Shown here: one piece after another, positions 14,443-24,582 of the stretch
How positions within the stretch are numbered: the first letter of the stretch is position 1
Layout of the letters: the number at the start of each line of letters is the position of its first letter
Assembly: GCA_017416685.1 (NCBI GenBank)
Contig: JAFQBN010000037.1
Span: forward strand, 1 to 42,906
Length of the DNA: 42,906 nt
Reading direction: 5' to 3'
DNA from: Oscillospiraceae bacterium
GTDB taxonomy: Bacteria > Bacillota > Clostridia > Oscillospirales > Oscillospiraceae
Notes under the pieces: model-generated
What the model was told of the DNA's origin: nothing
Databases searched by the model: none
The model's input: the letters and a program-made list of their open reading frames with translations, nothing else
Translations under genes and position numbers: made by a program

Positions 14443-15438
14443 ATGTCACAGCATTCCTGTGCCGCCATGACCCTGATCGCCATCGTCGGCCAAACAGATG
14501 CCCGGCAGAGCGCCTGTCTTCTGCACGCAGCGCTGGAGGGCACTGCTGGTCTTTCCCCCTGTATCATCGGCCCGGACAGTCCTGCATTGTCCTGTGCCGA
14601 GGCCCTGTCCGCTCACCTGCACCGCCTGTCCCTGCAGAACGCGACCCACACCGTCATCGTGCTGGACCGTGCCGCGCTGGCCCGCAGGGTCTGCACCGGT
14701 CTTCACATCAGCGTGACCGCACCGGTGGGACAGGTCATGAACTGGGACGGTCTTGACGACCTGCTGGCCCGGACCGACATGGCAGTATTTGACCTTGACG
14801 AAACGGGTCGGGAGGATTATGTTAGTATCATCCCCCGCCACAGCTTTACCTACTCGGAGAACAAAGGGCGTGCCGACCTGACCGCCCGTAACCTGCGGCT
14901 GTTTCCCGGCCATACGGAGTTCGAGGCCGTGGCCACCGGGCAGATCTGCCGCATCCACCTGCCTATGTGCGGCGGCTTTGCGGTCTACCATGCCCTGTGC
15001 GCCCTGTCCTGCGGCCTGTGCATGGGTCTGGAACTGGGACAGATGGCCCGCCTTCTGCGGGTGGCCCACGGTCCGTCCGGCTGCATGGAGGTTTTGTCCA
15101 TCCCCGCAGCCTACACGGTGCTGCTGGACCGGGCAAGTGACCTGCACAGTTTGGAACGGGTGCTGACCACCGCACGCAGCTTTACCGCACGGCGGCTCGT
15201 ATGTCTCCTGGCCGACGGCAGCCGTCCCATGGAGGAACTTGCCGACCAACTGGCGGACCGGGTGTTGGCTTTCGGCAGCGCACGCTCGGACCGGCGGCAG
15301 GCCATCGTCCGTGGTCTGGATCGGGCAGGTCCCGGCGACGTGCTGGTGCTGACCGGCACAGACGGCGGTGCGGAGGAACGGGCCTTTATCCGGGCCTGCG
15401 CCCACAACTGCGCCCTGCGCCGCAGACGGCAAACATAG
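14443..15438 (+). CDS. MurE-like Mur ligase pseudoenzyme
   Basis: This 331-residue protein sits in the murE slot, between the PBP gene and mraY. It reads along MurE in order: VFDLDETGRED with FTYSENKGRADLTARN resembles the MurE segment with Asn-Asp and tyrosine-glycine motifs; GGFAVYHALCALSCG matches the nucleotide-domain hinge HNxxNxxAA; GCMEV (213-217) matches GRMEV; DRASDLHSLE matches DYAHTPDSLE; DRRQAI followed by GDVLVLTG matches the DRxxAI...GDxVLIAGKGHE end. Every catalytic motif is changed: the P-loop GTNGKT is GQTDARQS (16-23), DNPR is absent and GKGHE is GTDGG (305-309). The N-terminal UDP-MurNAc domain is missing; MurE is usually about 480-500 residues. The reading frame is intact. 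I infer a catalytically dead regulator or scaffold. ATG 14443 follows GAGGGG; GTG 14431 and ATG 14467 are alternatives. Confidence 0.72.
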   Translation: MSQHSCAAMTLIAIVGQTDARQSACLLHAALEGTAGLSPCIIGPDSPALSCAEALSAHLHRLSLQNATHTVIVLDRAALARRVCTGLHISVTAPVGQVMNWDGLDDLLARTDMAVFDLDETGREDYVSIIPRHSFTYSENKGRADLTARNLRLFPGHTEFEAVATGQICRIHLPMCGGFAVYHALCALSCGLCMGLELGQMARLLRVAHGPSGCMEVLSIPAAYTVLLDRASDLHSLERVLTTARSFTARRLVCLLADGSRPMEELADQLADRVLAFGSARSDRRQAIVRGLDRAGPGDVLVLTGTDGGAEERAFIRACAHNCALRRRRQT

Positions 15439-15474
15439 AAACAGAAGAAAATGCACCTGACGGAGGTTTTATTC

Positions 15475-16461
15475 ATGACGATCATCATCAGCCTTGTGAT
15501 TTCCTTTGTGGCCTGTGCCCTTTTGGGACACTATCTTATCCCGGCTCTGCGCCGGCTGAAGGCCGGTCAATCCATCAAGGAGATCGGCCCCACCTGGCAT
15601 ATGTCCAAACAGGGCACCCCCACCATGGGTGGGTTGATGTTCATCGGCGGCATCTGCATCGCCACCGTGATCGCCGGCTGGCCCTCCATGATGAAGGGCG
15701 AGTTCACTCACCTGCTGGTTCTTGCCTTTGCGCTGGTATTCGGCATCATCGGCTTTATCGATGACTACGAGAAAGTCAAACACCATCACAACACCGGCCT
15801 GACCGCTCCCCAGAAGTTCCTGCTGCAGCTGGCCGCCTCGGTGGTGTTCGTCATCCTCCTGCGTACCAGCGGCTTTCTGACCCCGAACCTCTACATTCCC
15901 TTCTTCAATGTGGAGCTGCTGCTGCCCTGGCCCGTGTACATGATCTTCGCCGCTTTCGTTATGGTTGGTACAGTCAACGCCGTAAACATCACCGACGGTG
16001 TGGACGGTCTGGCCACGGGTGTGACCCTGCCCGTAGCTGTGTTTTACATTGCCGTGTCCATTTGGTACGGCTACACGCAGCTGGGCGTGTTCGCCGCCGC
16101 TTTGGCCGGCGGTCTGGCCGCTTTCCTCCTTTACAACTTCCACCCCGCCAAGGTGTTCATGGGCGACACCGGTTCCCTGTTCCTGGGCGGTGCGGTCTGC
16201 GGCATGGCCTTTGCCCTGAATATCCCGCTGGTCATCCCCATCATCGGCCTGATCTATGTGGCCGAGGTGCTGTCCGACATCATTCAGGTCGCCTACTTCA
16301 AGCTGACCCACGGCAAGCGTATCTTCCGCATGGCTCCCCTCCACCACCACCTCGAGATGGGCGGTTGGAGCGAAGTTAAGCTGTTTTTCGTCTTCACCCT
16401 GCTGACCGCCGCCCTGTGTGCGCTGGCGTTCCTGGGTGTGATGGATCGAATGTCCCTGTAA
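15475..16461 (+). CDS. mraY: Phospho-N-acetylmuramoyl-pentapeptide transferase
   Basis: This 328-residue enzyme with about ten membrane helices transfers phospho-MurNAc-pentapeptide to undecaprenyl phosphate, forming lipid I on the inner face of the membrane. GTPTMGG, the Asp pair in FIDDYEKV, NAVNITDGVDGLATG, FMGDTGSL and the HHHLE loop are all present, so the active site is complete. Length is normal. GGAGG at 15462-15466 sets the ATG at 15475; an in-frame ATG at 15451 lies before that site. Confidence 0.97.
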   Translation: MTIIISLVISFVACALLGHYLIPALRRLKAGQSIKEIGPTWHMSKQGTPTMGGLMFIGGICIATVIAGWPSMMKGEFTHLLVLAFALVFGIIGFIDDYEKVKHHHNTGLTAPQKFLLQLAASVVFVILLRTSGFLTPNLYIPFFNVELLLPWPVYMIFAAFVMVGTVNAVNITDGVDGLATGVTLPVAVFYIAVSIWYGYTQLGVFAAALAGGLAAFLLYNFHPAKVFMGDTGSLFLGGAVCGMAFALNIPLVIPIIGLIYVAEVLSDIIQVAYFKLTHGKRIFRMAPLHHHLEMGGWSEVKLFFVFTLLTAALCALAFLGVMDRMSL

Positions 16462-16492
16462 ATCCCACATTCTATTGAAAGGAGGCGGTCCC

Positions 16493-17707
16493 ATGGCCCG
16501 AAAAGCAAAGCGCGACCTGACCGTTGAAGAACAACTGGCCCGTGGTCCTATGGACCTGCCCCTGCTGATGCTGGCTATGCTGCTGCTGGGCGTTGGCCTG
16601 ATCATGGTCATGTCCGCCTCCTACGCCACCGCTTACTACGACCCCAAGACCGACTCTCCCCTGGCCTACGCCTTCGCTCAGGGCCGTTTCGCCCTGCTGG
16701 GTGTAGCCGTGCTGTATCTTGTTTCGCGTTTTAACTACCAGTATCTGCGTGGTCTGTCCCCCATTCTGCTGATCATTTCGGTTGTTTTACTGGTGCTGGT
16801 GCTGACCCCGCTGGGCGTGGCCAACAAGGGCGCTCAGCGCTGGCTGCGCCTGCTCCTGGTTGCCGGTCCAACCTTCCAGCCATCCGAGATCGTAAAAGTG
16901 GCCGTCATCCTGTTCTTCGCAAGCCGTCTGTGTGTGCGCGATAAACGCAAGCCCACCAAATGGACCAAGCGCACCCGTCTTGGCCGCACCTTGAATTTTG
17001 TGGAAAAAATCGGTCTGATGGAGCTTCTTCCCTACATCGGTATTCTGGGCGGGATCGCCCTGCTGCTGCTGAAGGAACCCCACCTGTCCGGCACCATTCT
17101 CGTCTTCGTGGGCGGCGCAGCGGTGCTGTTCGCCTCCGGTATCCACTGGGGTTGGTTCGTATCCGGCATCGCCCTTGTTGGCTCCGCACTGGCTGTGGTA
17201 GTCAAATTCACTCCCTACATGACCTCCCGTATCATGCTGTGGCTGGACCCCTGGAGCGACGCTCTGGGCAAAGGCTACCAGACCATCCAGTCCCTTTACT
17301 CCATCGGCTCCGGCGGTCTGTTGGGACGTGGTCTGGGCAAGAGCGTGCAGAAGTACCTCTTCCTGCCCGAACCGGAAAACGACTTCATCTACTCCATCGC
17401 TGTGGAGGAGCTGGGCTTCATCGGCGGCATCCTCATCCTCGGTCTGTTCATGATGTTCATCCTCCGGGGTTACTGGATCGCCCTCCATGCCCGGGATCGT
17501 TTCGGCGCCCTGACCGCCGTTGGCATCACCACCCTGTTCGCCGTGCAGGTATTTTTGAACATCGGCGTGGTGACCAACCTGATCCCCAACACCGGCATCT
17601 CCCTTCCCTTCTTCAGCTACGGCGGCACCGCTCTTATCATCCAGCTGGCGGAAGTGGGCATCCTATTGAGTATCTCCCGTCAAATTCCCGCTCCGAAGCA
17701 GGACTAA
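16493..17707 (+). CDS. ftsW: SEDS peptidoglycan polymerase FtsW
   Basis: This 404-residue polytopic protein belongs to the SEDS glycosyltransferases that polymerise glycan strands from lipid II with a partner class B PBP. Hallmarks are the helix starting LLGVGLIMVMSAS, FQPSEIVK, and the long SGGLLGRGLGKS...FLPEPENDFIYSIAVEELGF segment with GISLPFFSYGG near the end. The dcw position and the class B PBP three genes upstream favour the division paralogue FtsW over RodA. The cytoplasmic segment after helix 4 (RDKRKPTKWTKRTRLGR) is strongly basic. AGGAGG precedes the ATG at 16493. Confidence 0.93.
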   Translation: MARKAKRDLTVEEQLARGPMDLPLLMLAMLLLGVGLIMVMSASYATAYYDPKTDSPLAYAFAQGRFALLGVAVLYLVSRFNYQYLRGLSPILLIISVVLLVLVLTPLGVANKGAQRWLRLLLVAGPTFQPSEIVKVAVILFFASRLCVRDKRKPTKWTKRTRLGRTLNFVEKIGLMELLPYIGILGGIALLLLKEPHLSGTILVFVGGAAVLFASGIHWGWFVSGIALVGSALAVVVKFTPYMTSRIMLWLDPWSDALGKGYQTIQSLYSIGSGGLLGRGLGKSVQKYLFLPEPENDFIYSIAVEELGFIGGILILGLFMMFILRGYWIALHARDRFGALTAVGITTLFAVQVFLNIGVVTNLIPNTGISLPFFSYGGTALIIQLAEVGILLSISRQIPAPKQD

Positions 17708-17723
17708 AGAAATGAGGTAAGCT

Positions 17724-18833
17724 ATGAACATTCTCTTCACCTGCGGCGGCACCGCCGGACACGTCAACCCCGCTGTGGCGCTGGCCCGCATTTTTCAGCA
17801 GGAGCATCCCGGCTGCAACGTGCTGTTCGTGGGTGCTGACGGCGGTATGGAGACCCGTCTGGTCCCCAAGGAGGGGTACGACATCCGCACCGTTACCATC
17901 ACCAACTTCCGCCGCTCCCTGAAGCCCGCCAACATCGCCCACAATCTGGTGACCCTGAAAAACATGGTCACCTCCAAGGCCCAGGCCCGGCGTATTCTGG
18001 ACGAGTTCAAACCCGACCTTGTGGTAGGCACCGGCGGCTACGCCTCTTACCCCATCGTCAAGCAGGCCGCTCACCGCGGTATCCCCACCGCCGTTCATGA
18101 ATCCAACGCTGTCCCCGGTCTGACCACCAAGGCCCTGTCCAAGGTGGTGGACTGCGTGATGGTGGGTTTTGAAGAGAGCCGCTCTCATTACGACACTCCG
18201 GAAAAAGTGGTCGTTACCGGCACACCGGTCCGCGGCGATTTCTTCCGCTACACCCGGACCGAGGCCCGTGCCCAGCTGGGCATCACCGACGAGCGCCCCC
18301 TGCTGTTGTCCTATTGGGGTTCTCTGGGCGCCAAGGTCATGAACGACCTGACTGTGGAACTGCTGGCACGCCAGCAGCAGGAGGGGCTTCCCTTCCATCA
18401 CATCCACGGCGCGGGCCGGGATTTTGCCCGCATGACTCAGGCCCTGCAGGACAGGGGCATTTCCGCCCCGGAGCTGCAGGTGCGGGAGTACATCTACGAT
18501 ATGCCCCTGGTCATGGCCGCCGCCGACGTGGTGCTGTGCCGTGCCGGTGCCTCCACCGTGTCCGAGCTTGCCGCCATCGGCAAACCCAGCGTACTGGTCC
18601 CCTCCCCCAACGTCACCGCCAACCATCAGGAGAAAAACGCCCGGGTACTGGAGCGTCAGGGCGGCGCCGTGGTCCTGCTGGAGCAGGATTGCGCCGCCGA
18701 CATCCTTTACACCACCCTGAGCGACCTGCTGAGTGACGCTGCCCGCCGCCAAAGCATGTCCCGCGCCCTGACTGCCACGGCCACCGCCGATGCCGGTCAG
18801 ACCATTTACAAGACCCTGATGGCCCTTCTCTAA
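17724..18833 (+). CDS. murG: UDP-GlcNAc:lipid I GlcNAc transferase
   Basis: This 369-residue peripheral membrane glycosyltransferase converts lipid I to lipid II. It opens with the donor-loop motif TCGGTAGHVNPA, contains VGTGGYASYP and HESNAVPGLTTK, and has CRAGASTVSELAAIGKPSVLVPSPNVTANHQEKNA in the C-terminal UDP-GlcNAc site. The usual GGSxGA between the domains reads YWGSLGA, a small deviation. Length is normal. It starts 16 bp after ftsW with GAGG at 17713-17716. Confidence 0.96.
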   Translation: MNILFTCGGTAGHVNPAVALARIFQQEHPGCNVLFVGADGGMETRLVPKEGYDIRTVTITNFRRSLKPANIAHNLVTLKNMVTSKAQARRILDEFKPDLVVGTGGYASYPIVKQAAHRGIPTAVHESNAVPGLTTKALSKVVDCVMVGFEESRSHYDTPEKVVVTGTPVRGDFFRYTRTEARAQLGITDERPLLLSYWGSLGAKVMNDLTVELLARQQQEGLPFHHIHGAGRDFARMTQALQDRGISAPELQVREYIYDMPLVMAAADVVLCRAGASTVSELAAIGKPSVLVPSPNVTANHQEKNARVLERQGGAVVLLEQDCAADILYTTLSDLLSDAARRQSMSRALTATATADAGQTIYKTLMALL

Positions 18834-18859
18834 ACAGATAAACGACAGGAGAAACGCCC

Positions 18860-19615
18860 ATGTCAGCAGCCAGAAAAAACCGCAGACGGTACAAAAAAAG
18901 AGGACGCTTCGGCTTCCTCTATAAAGTGCTGTCCGTTATTGCTTTGGCTGCCGCCGTTTTCATGGGTGCTACGGTGTTTTTCCGGGTAGAAAATGTAGAA
19001 GTGACCGGCAACATCCGCTACGATGCCGCTCAGGTGGAGCAGGCCTCCGGTGTGTCCCGGGGCGATAACCTGTTCGGACTGAACAAGTACGATACCGCCG
19101 CCCGCATTCGCCGCACCCTGCCCTATGTGGAGTCGGTCAACATCCGCCGCCGCCTGCCCGACACCCTGATTCTGAACCTCAATGAGTGTGCAGCTGCGGC
19201 ACAGTTTTCCAATGGCGAGGGCGGCTGGCTCATCAGTGCCTCCGGCAAATTATTGGACTGGTCGGATGCACCCCACTGCCTGCGGGTGGTCGGCATGGAC
19301 CCCGTCCTGCCCGAAGTCGGCACCGCCCTGACCGTCAAGCCCGAGTACCAGACCCGTGCCGACGGTATGATCGCCCTGCTGCAGGCATTGCAGGAGCTTG
19401 ACATGCTGTCCCGGGCCACCCGTCTGGACCTGAGCAGCATTACCTGCATCCGAATGGAGCTGGACGACCGCTTCACCGTCAAGCTGCCGGTCAGCGGCGA
19501 TTTCAGCTACCTGCTTGCTGCCATGGACAAGGCCATCCAGTCGCTGGAACCCTTTGAGCGCGGCAGTCTCGACCTGACCGTAAAGGACTACACCGTGGTT
19601 TTCAGTCCTGCATAA
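18860..19615 (+). CDS. ftsQ: Cell division protein FtsQ/DivIB
   Basis: This 251-residue bitopic protein has a basic cytoplasmic N terminus (KNRRRYKKRGR), one transmembrane helix (about 22-40) and a POTRA domain beginning RVENVEVTGNIRYDAAQVEQASG. The pattern (V)TGN...Y....V....G...G.NLF....... and then RRLPDTLILNLNE is typical. It assembles with FtsL and FtsB and regulates the septal synthase. Identity in this family is low, but topology, POTRA pattern and position after murG agree. An ACAGGAG site precedes the ATG. A terminator follows, so this is the last gene of the cluster transcript. Confidence 0.9.
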   Translation: MSAARKNRRRYKKRGRFGFLYKVLSVIALAAAVFMGATVFFRVENVEVTGNIRYDAAQVEQASGVSRGDNLFGLNKYDTAARIRRTLPYVESVNIRRRLPDTLILNLNECAAAAQFSNGEGGWLISASGKLLDWSDAPHCLRVVGMDPVLPEVGTALTVKPEYQTRADGMIALLQALQELDMLSRATRLDLSSITCIRMELDDRFTVKLPVSGDFSYLLAAMDKAIQSLEPFERGSLDLTVKDYTVVFSPA

Positions 19616-19633
19616 TACGCAGTCAAATCACAG

Positions 19634-19675
19634 GCTCCGAATCCGCACAGCGGGTTCGGAGCTTATTGTTTTGCC
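19634..19675 (+). terminator. Terminator at the end of the dcw cluster
   Basis: A 12-bp stem, GCTCCGAATCCG (19634-19645) with CGGGTTCGGAGC (19651-19662), containing one T-G wobble pair, then TTATTGTTTTG. Confidence 0.8.
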
Positions 19676-19724
19676 TCTCGACGAAAAAGGTGTAAAAAAG
19701 CGCATAAAAAATGCATTTCAGGTC

Positions 19725-19753
19725 TTGACCTGTCCGTAAAAGAGCGATACAAT
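19725..19753 (+). promoter_or_regulatory. Promoter of ftsZ
   Basis: TTGACC at 19725-19730, a 17-bp spacer and TACAAT at 19748-19753. The leader is about 70 nucleotides and AGGAGG precedes the ATG. Confidence 0.8.
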
Positions 19754-19828
19754 GTACTAAATATGGTGAACAGCCATTTTTTCGACCCAACAGGTTGTTT
19801 TTCGATTTTTACTTAGGAGGAAGCTGCT

Positions 19829-21025
<1,197 letters not shown>

Positions 21026-21035
21026 ATCACAAAAT

Positions 21036-21076
21036 AAAAAACGCTCCCTGCCACATGGCAGGGAGCGTTTTTTATT
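21036..21076. terminator. Bidirectional terminator between ftsZ and clpB
   Basis: A near-perfect stem, ACGCTCCCTGCCA with TGGCAGGGAGCGT, bordered by A6 on the left and T6 on the right. It can stop transcription from both convergent genes, and the clpB stop codon lies in its right flank. Confidence 0.9.
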
Positions 21077-23666
21077 GAATTGTAAGTTCATCGTCCACGC
21101 AGTCCACGGTCACAGTCTGGCCGGGCGCCACCTCATCGGCGATGATGCGGCGGCTGACCAGCGTTTCCACCGTATGCTGCAGGAAACGGCGCAGAGGCCG
21201 GGCTCCGTACAGGGGGTCGTAGGCGCTGTCAATAGCGAATGCCTTGGCCGCATCCGTCAGCTCCACCCGCAGCTGCTTGTCGGCAAGCCGGGCGTTGAGA
21301 CCCTCCAGCTGCAGATCGATGATACGGGTGATGTTTTCCCGGGTCAGCGGTTTGTAGAATACGATCTCGTCCAGCCGGTTCAGGAACTCCGGACGGAAGG
21401 ACCGCTTGAGCAGCTGATCGATCTGCTCCCGTGCCTCGTCCGTCACCTGTCCGGCCTCGTCAATGCCGTCCAGCAGGAACTGGCTGCCCAGATTGGATGT
21501 CAGGATGATAATAGTGTTCTTAAAGTCCACCGTGCGGCCCTGTCCATCGGTGATGCGACCGTCGTCCAGCACCTGCAGCAGCACGTTGAACACATCGGGG
21601 TGGGCCTTTTCCACCTCATCGAACAGCACAACGCTGTACGGCTGGCGGCGCACCGCCTCGGTCAGCTGGCCGCCTTCCTCATATCCCACATAGCCGGGAG
21701 GAGCGCCGATGAGCCGGGAAACGGCGAACTTCTCCATATACTCGCTCATATCGATGCGAACCATGTTTTTCTCCGTGTCGAACATGGCCTGTGCCAAAGT
21801 CTTGGCAAGCTCTGTCTTGCCCACACCGGTAGGGCCGAGGAACAGGAAAGAACCTATGGGCTTATTGGGGTCGGCAATGCCGGCACGGCTGCGCAGAATG
21901 GCCTCGGACACCAGGCGCACCGCCTCGTCCTGCCCCACCACGCGGCGATGGAGAATATCCTCCAGACCCAGCAGCTTCTCCCGCTCCCCCTCCATCAGGC
22001 GGGCCACGGGGATGCCGGTCCAGCGCTCGATAATACGGGCAATCTCATCGTCGGTGACCTTGTCGCGCAGCAGAGTGTTTTCCTTGTGGTGGCTGACCAG
22101 TTCTTCCTCCGCCTCCAGCTGCTTTTTCAGCTCCGGAATACGTCCGTACTGCAGCTGAGCCGCCTTCTCCAGATCGTACTCCCGCTGGGCCCGCTCCAGC
22201 GCGCCGTTGGCCTGCTCCAGCTCTTCACGCAGCTTCTGCACCTTGCCGATGGCGTTCTTTTCGTTGTCCCACTGGGCCTTTTTCGCGTTGAATTCCTCCC
22301 GCATCTGGGCCAGCTCCCGGCGAATTTCCTCCAGATGCTCTCTGGAAATTTGGTCCGTCTCCTTTTTCAGCGCCGCTTCTTCGATCTCGTGCTGGATAAT
22401 GCGGCGGGAGATCACGTCCAGCTCCGTGGGCATGGAGTCCATCTCGGTGCGGATCATGGCACAGGCCTCATCCACCAGATCGATGGCCTTGTCAGGCAGG
22501 AAGCGGTCTGTGATATAGCGGGCGGACAGAGTCGCCGCGGCAATGATGGCGCCGTCGGTGATTTTGACACCGTGGAACACCTCGTAACGCTCCTTCAAGC
22601 CACGCAGAATGGCGATGGCATCCTCCACCGTGGGTTCATTGACCAGCACCGGCTGGAAGCGCCGCTCCAGCGCCGCGTCCTTTTCGATATACTTGCGGTA
22701 CTCGTCCAGGGTAGTGGCGCCGATACAGTGCAGTTCGCCCCGGGCCAGCATGGGCTTGAGCAGGTTGCCGGCATCCATGCTGCCCTCGGTCTTACCCGCG
22801 CCCACGATGGTATGCAGCTCGTCGATGAACAGAATGATACGTCCGTCGGACTGCTTGACCTCGTTCAGGACGGCCTTCAGCCGCTCTTCAAACTCGCCGC
22901 GGTACTTGGCACCCGCCACAAGACTGCCCATGTCAAGGCTGAACACCGTCTTGTCCTTCAGGCTGACAGGCACATCTCCCTTGACAATGCGTTGGGCAAG
23001 GCCCTCGGCAATGGCGGTCTTACCCACGCCGGGTTCACCGATGAGGACCGGGTTATTCTTGCTCTTGCGGGACAGGATGCGGATCACATTGCGAATTTCG
23101 TCGTCCCGCCCGATGACCGGGTCCAGCTTGTTCTGCCGGGCCCGCTCCACAAGATCGGTACCGTACTTTTTCAGCGCATCGTAGGTCTGCTCCGGGTCGT
23201 CGGTGGTCACCCGCTGATTGCCCCGCACTCCTGCCAGGGCCTGCATGATGCCCTCCCGGGTGATGCGGTAGGTGGAAAACAGTTCTTTCAAGGTGCTGTC
23301 CGCGCTGTCCACAAGGCCCAAAAGCAGATGCTCCACCGAGATATATTCGTCCTTCATGGCATCGGCCGCCGACTCGGCAGCATTCAGGGCCCGGTCCAGT
23401 TCCTGGGTAATGTAGACCTTGTCCGCTTCGCGCCCGCCGCCGCTGACCTTGGGCAGCTTCTCCACCCGGTCAGTGGCCGCAGCGCGAAAGCTGGGCAGAG
23501 TCAGGCCCATGGCTGTCAAAAGCTGGGGGACAAGCCCCTGCTCATCCTGCACAAGCGCCAACAGCAGGTGCGCCTGCTCCAGCTGCTGGTTGCCGTACCG
23601 GGACGCAAGGGTCTGTGCCATCTGCAATGCCTGCTGGGACCGCTGCGTCAGTTGATTCAAATTCAT
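21072..23666 (-). CDS. clpB: ATP-dependent disaggregase ClpB
   Basis: This 864-residue Hsp100 chaperone extracts polypeptides from aggregates together with DnaK. It has the N-terminal double Clp repeat (1-145), AAA domain 1 with GEPGVGKT, a long middle coiled-coil region that separates ClpB from ClpA/ClpC, and AAA domain 2 with GPTGVGKT and the pore loop GYVGYEEGG. Length is normal. I start at the ATG at 23666 ([10 protein letters not shown]) because GGAGTG lies upstream; the frame is open further, but that part contains the CIRCE operator. HrcA control is therefore expected. Confidence 0.97.
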   Translation of the reverse strand: MNLNQLTQRSQQALQMAQTLASRYGNQQLEQAHLLLALVQDEQGLVPQLLTAMGLTLPSFRAAATDRVEKLPKVSGGGREADKVYITQELDRALNAAESAADAMKDEYISVEHLLLGLVDSADSTLKELFSTYRITREGIMQALAGVRGNQRVTTDDPEQTYDALKKYGTDLVERARQNKLDPVIGRDDEIRNVIRILSRKSKNNPVLIGEPGVGKTAIAEGLAQRIVKGDVPVSLKDKTVFSLDMGSLVAGAKYRGEFEERLKAVLNEVKQSDGRIILFIDELHTIVGAGKTEGSMDAGNLLKPMLARGELHCIGATTLDEYRKYIEKDAALERRFQPVLVNEPTVEDAIAILRGLKERYEVFHGVKITDGAIIAAATLSARYITDRFLPDKAIDLVDEACAMIRTEMDSMPTELDVISRRIIQHEIEEAALKKETDQISREHLEEIRRELAQMREEFNAKKAQWDNEKNAIGKVQKLREELEQANGALERAQREYDLEKAAQLQYGRIPELKKQLEAEEELVSHHKENTLLRDKVTDDEIARIIERWTGIPVARLMEGEREKLLGLEDILHRRVVGQDEAVRLVSEAILRSRAGIADPNKPIGSFLFLGPTGVGKTELAKTLAQAMFDTEKNMVRIDMSEYMEKFAVSRLIGAPPGYVGYEEGGQLTEAVRRQPYSVVLFDEVEKAHPDVFNVLLQVLDDGRITDGQGRTVDFKNTIIILTSNLGSQFLLDGIDEAGQVTDEAREQIDQLLKRSFRPEFLNRLDEIVFYKPLTRENITRIIDLQLEGLNARLADKQLRVELTDAAKAFAIDSAYDPLYGARPLRRFLQHTVETLVSRRIIADEVAPGQTVTVDCVDDELTIQ

Positions 23667-23706
23667 AGAGCATTCACTCCTTTTCACGCTCGCCTCTATT
23701 TTCGAA

Positions 23707-23733
23707 TTAGCACTCTCACTCATCGAGTGCTAA
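23707..23733. promoter_or_regulatory. CIRCE operator (HrcA binding site)
   Basis: A perfect consensus TTAGCACTC-N9-GAGTGCTAA (23707-23715 and 23725-23733). It covers the predicted transcription start of clpB. CIRCE is the known target of the heat-shock repressor HrcA. Confidence 0.97.
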
Positions 23734-23736
23734 TTC

Positions 23737-23765
23737 AGTTTAACCCACTTATGCGCAAAATGCAA
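23737..23765 (-). promoter_or_regulatory. Promoter of clpB
   Basis: On the minus strand, TTGCAT (23765-23760), a 17-bp spacer and TAAACT (23742-23737). The predicted start near 23731 falls in the CIRCE element, so HrcA binding would block initiation. Confidence 0.7.
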
Positions 23766-23831
23766 TAGGGTTTTGCCATAAATTTATGAACAAGCCGTAA
23801 ATTCTTCATCCCGCCTTTCCTGGACGCAGAA

Positions 23832-23870
23832 ACGCTCCCCCCATCATAGGATGGAGGGAGCGTGGCTTTT
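23832..23870 (-). terminator. Hairpin between clpB promoter and the TetR gene
   Basis: ACGCTCCC (23832-23839) pairs with GGGAGCGT (23856-23863), extended by CCATC with GATGG after one mismatch. Position suits termination of the TetR transcript, though the minus-strand T run is short; the T run is better on the plus strand. Confidence 0.5.
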
Positions 23871-23873
23871 TAC

Positions 23874-24422
23874 TCATACTGCCAGGTAAAAGTATTCCAC
23901 AACGGTTTCCGGCGGCAGACGCATTCCGTCATTCACCCACCAGCGCACCGTTTCGATAAAGGTTGCCGCAATGTGTTCCACCAGAAAGTCCCGGGGAAGC
24001 CGCGGGTCTTTCTGCGCCTGAAACTGCGGCAGCTGCCGTTCGGCCAGCCTGCGCAGCTCGGTTTTGAAATAGCGCAGAAACAGCTCGTTATTCTCTCCGG
24101 ACAGCAGCTTGAGCAGGTTGTTGTCATTTTTCTGCAGGTGGGAAAACAGATGCAAAAAGACAGGTTCGTGCGTATCACATTCAAAGATATGACGATGCTC
24201 CTCCTGCCCGCAGGCGGCATCCACAATATGGCAGAACAACTCCTGACACAGCTCCCTGAGCAGAAAATCCTTGGTTTCAAAGTGGGCGTAAAAGGTCGCC
24301 CTTCCCACGTCGGCCCGCTGAATGATCTCTTCCACCGTGATCTGCCCGAACTCCTTCCGGGACAGCAGGTCTGTAAACGCATCAAAAATCGCCCGCCGGG
24401 TCTTTCTCTGTCGTCTGTCCAT
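23874..24422 (-). CDS. TetR family transcriptional regulator
   Basis: This 182-residue protein has an N-terminal helix-turn-helix of the TetR type (ITVEEIIQRADVGRATFYAHFETKDFLL, about residues 29-56) and an alpha-helical ligand domain with several His, Cys and Glu residues (CGQEEHRHIFECDTHE) that could bind metal. TetR proteins repress the adjacent divergent gene and are released by a ligand. Here the divergent gene is a zinc-type CDF exporter, so a metal or another exporter substrate may be the inducer; that is inference. The ATG at 24422 has GGAGGAG upstream; an in-frame ATG 12 bases earlier is less well placed. Confidence 0.88.
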   Translation of the reverse strand: MDRRQRKTRRAIFDAFTDLLSRKEFGQITVEEIIQRADVGRATFYAHFETKDFLLRELCQELFCHIVDAACGQEEHRHIFECDTHEPVFLHLFSHLQKNDNNLLKLLSGENNELFLRYFKTELRRLAERQLPQFQAQKDPRLPRDFLVEHIAATFIETVRWWVNDGMRLPPETVVEYFYLAV

Positions 24423-24483
24423 AGACTCCTCCATACAAATTTTCCGGTTTGTTCCGTATCGCACGTTCCAACCCCATTGTCCG

Positions 24484-24511
24484 TTGTCATTTTCCGCGCC
24501 CCTGATACAAT
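24484..24511 (+). promoter_or_regulatory. Promoter of the CDF gene
   Basis: TTGTCA at 24484-24489, a 16-bp spacer and TACAAT at 24506-24511 with an extended -10 TG (24503-24504). Transcription should begin near 24518. Confidence 0.6.
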
Positions 24512-24551
24512 ATTATCGAACACACCGTTCATTATCTAATATATTGTATCA
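24503..24551. repeat. 11-bp inverted repeat formed by two opposing -10 regions
   Basis: TGATACAATAT (24503-24513) and its exact reverse complement ATATTGTATCA (24541-24551) face each other across 27 bp. Each arm is an extended -10 element for one of two opposing promoters. Between them lies GAAC-N5-GTTC (24518-24530), a plausible TetR operator. Confidence 0.7.
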
Positions 24552-24570
24552 CAAAAATTTTCCCCGTCAA
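24543..24570 (-). promoter_or_regulatory. Promoter of the TetR gene
   Basis: On the minus strand, TTGACG (24570-24565), a 16-bp spacer and TACAAT (24548-24543) with an extended -10 TG. Transcription should begin near 24536, on the far side of the opposing start at 24518, so the two transcripts overlap. Confidence 0.6.
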
Positions 24571-24582
24571 CAGGAGGTCACC

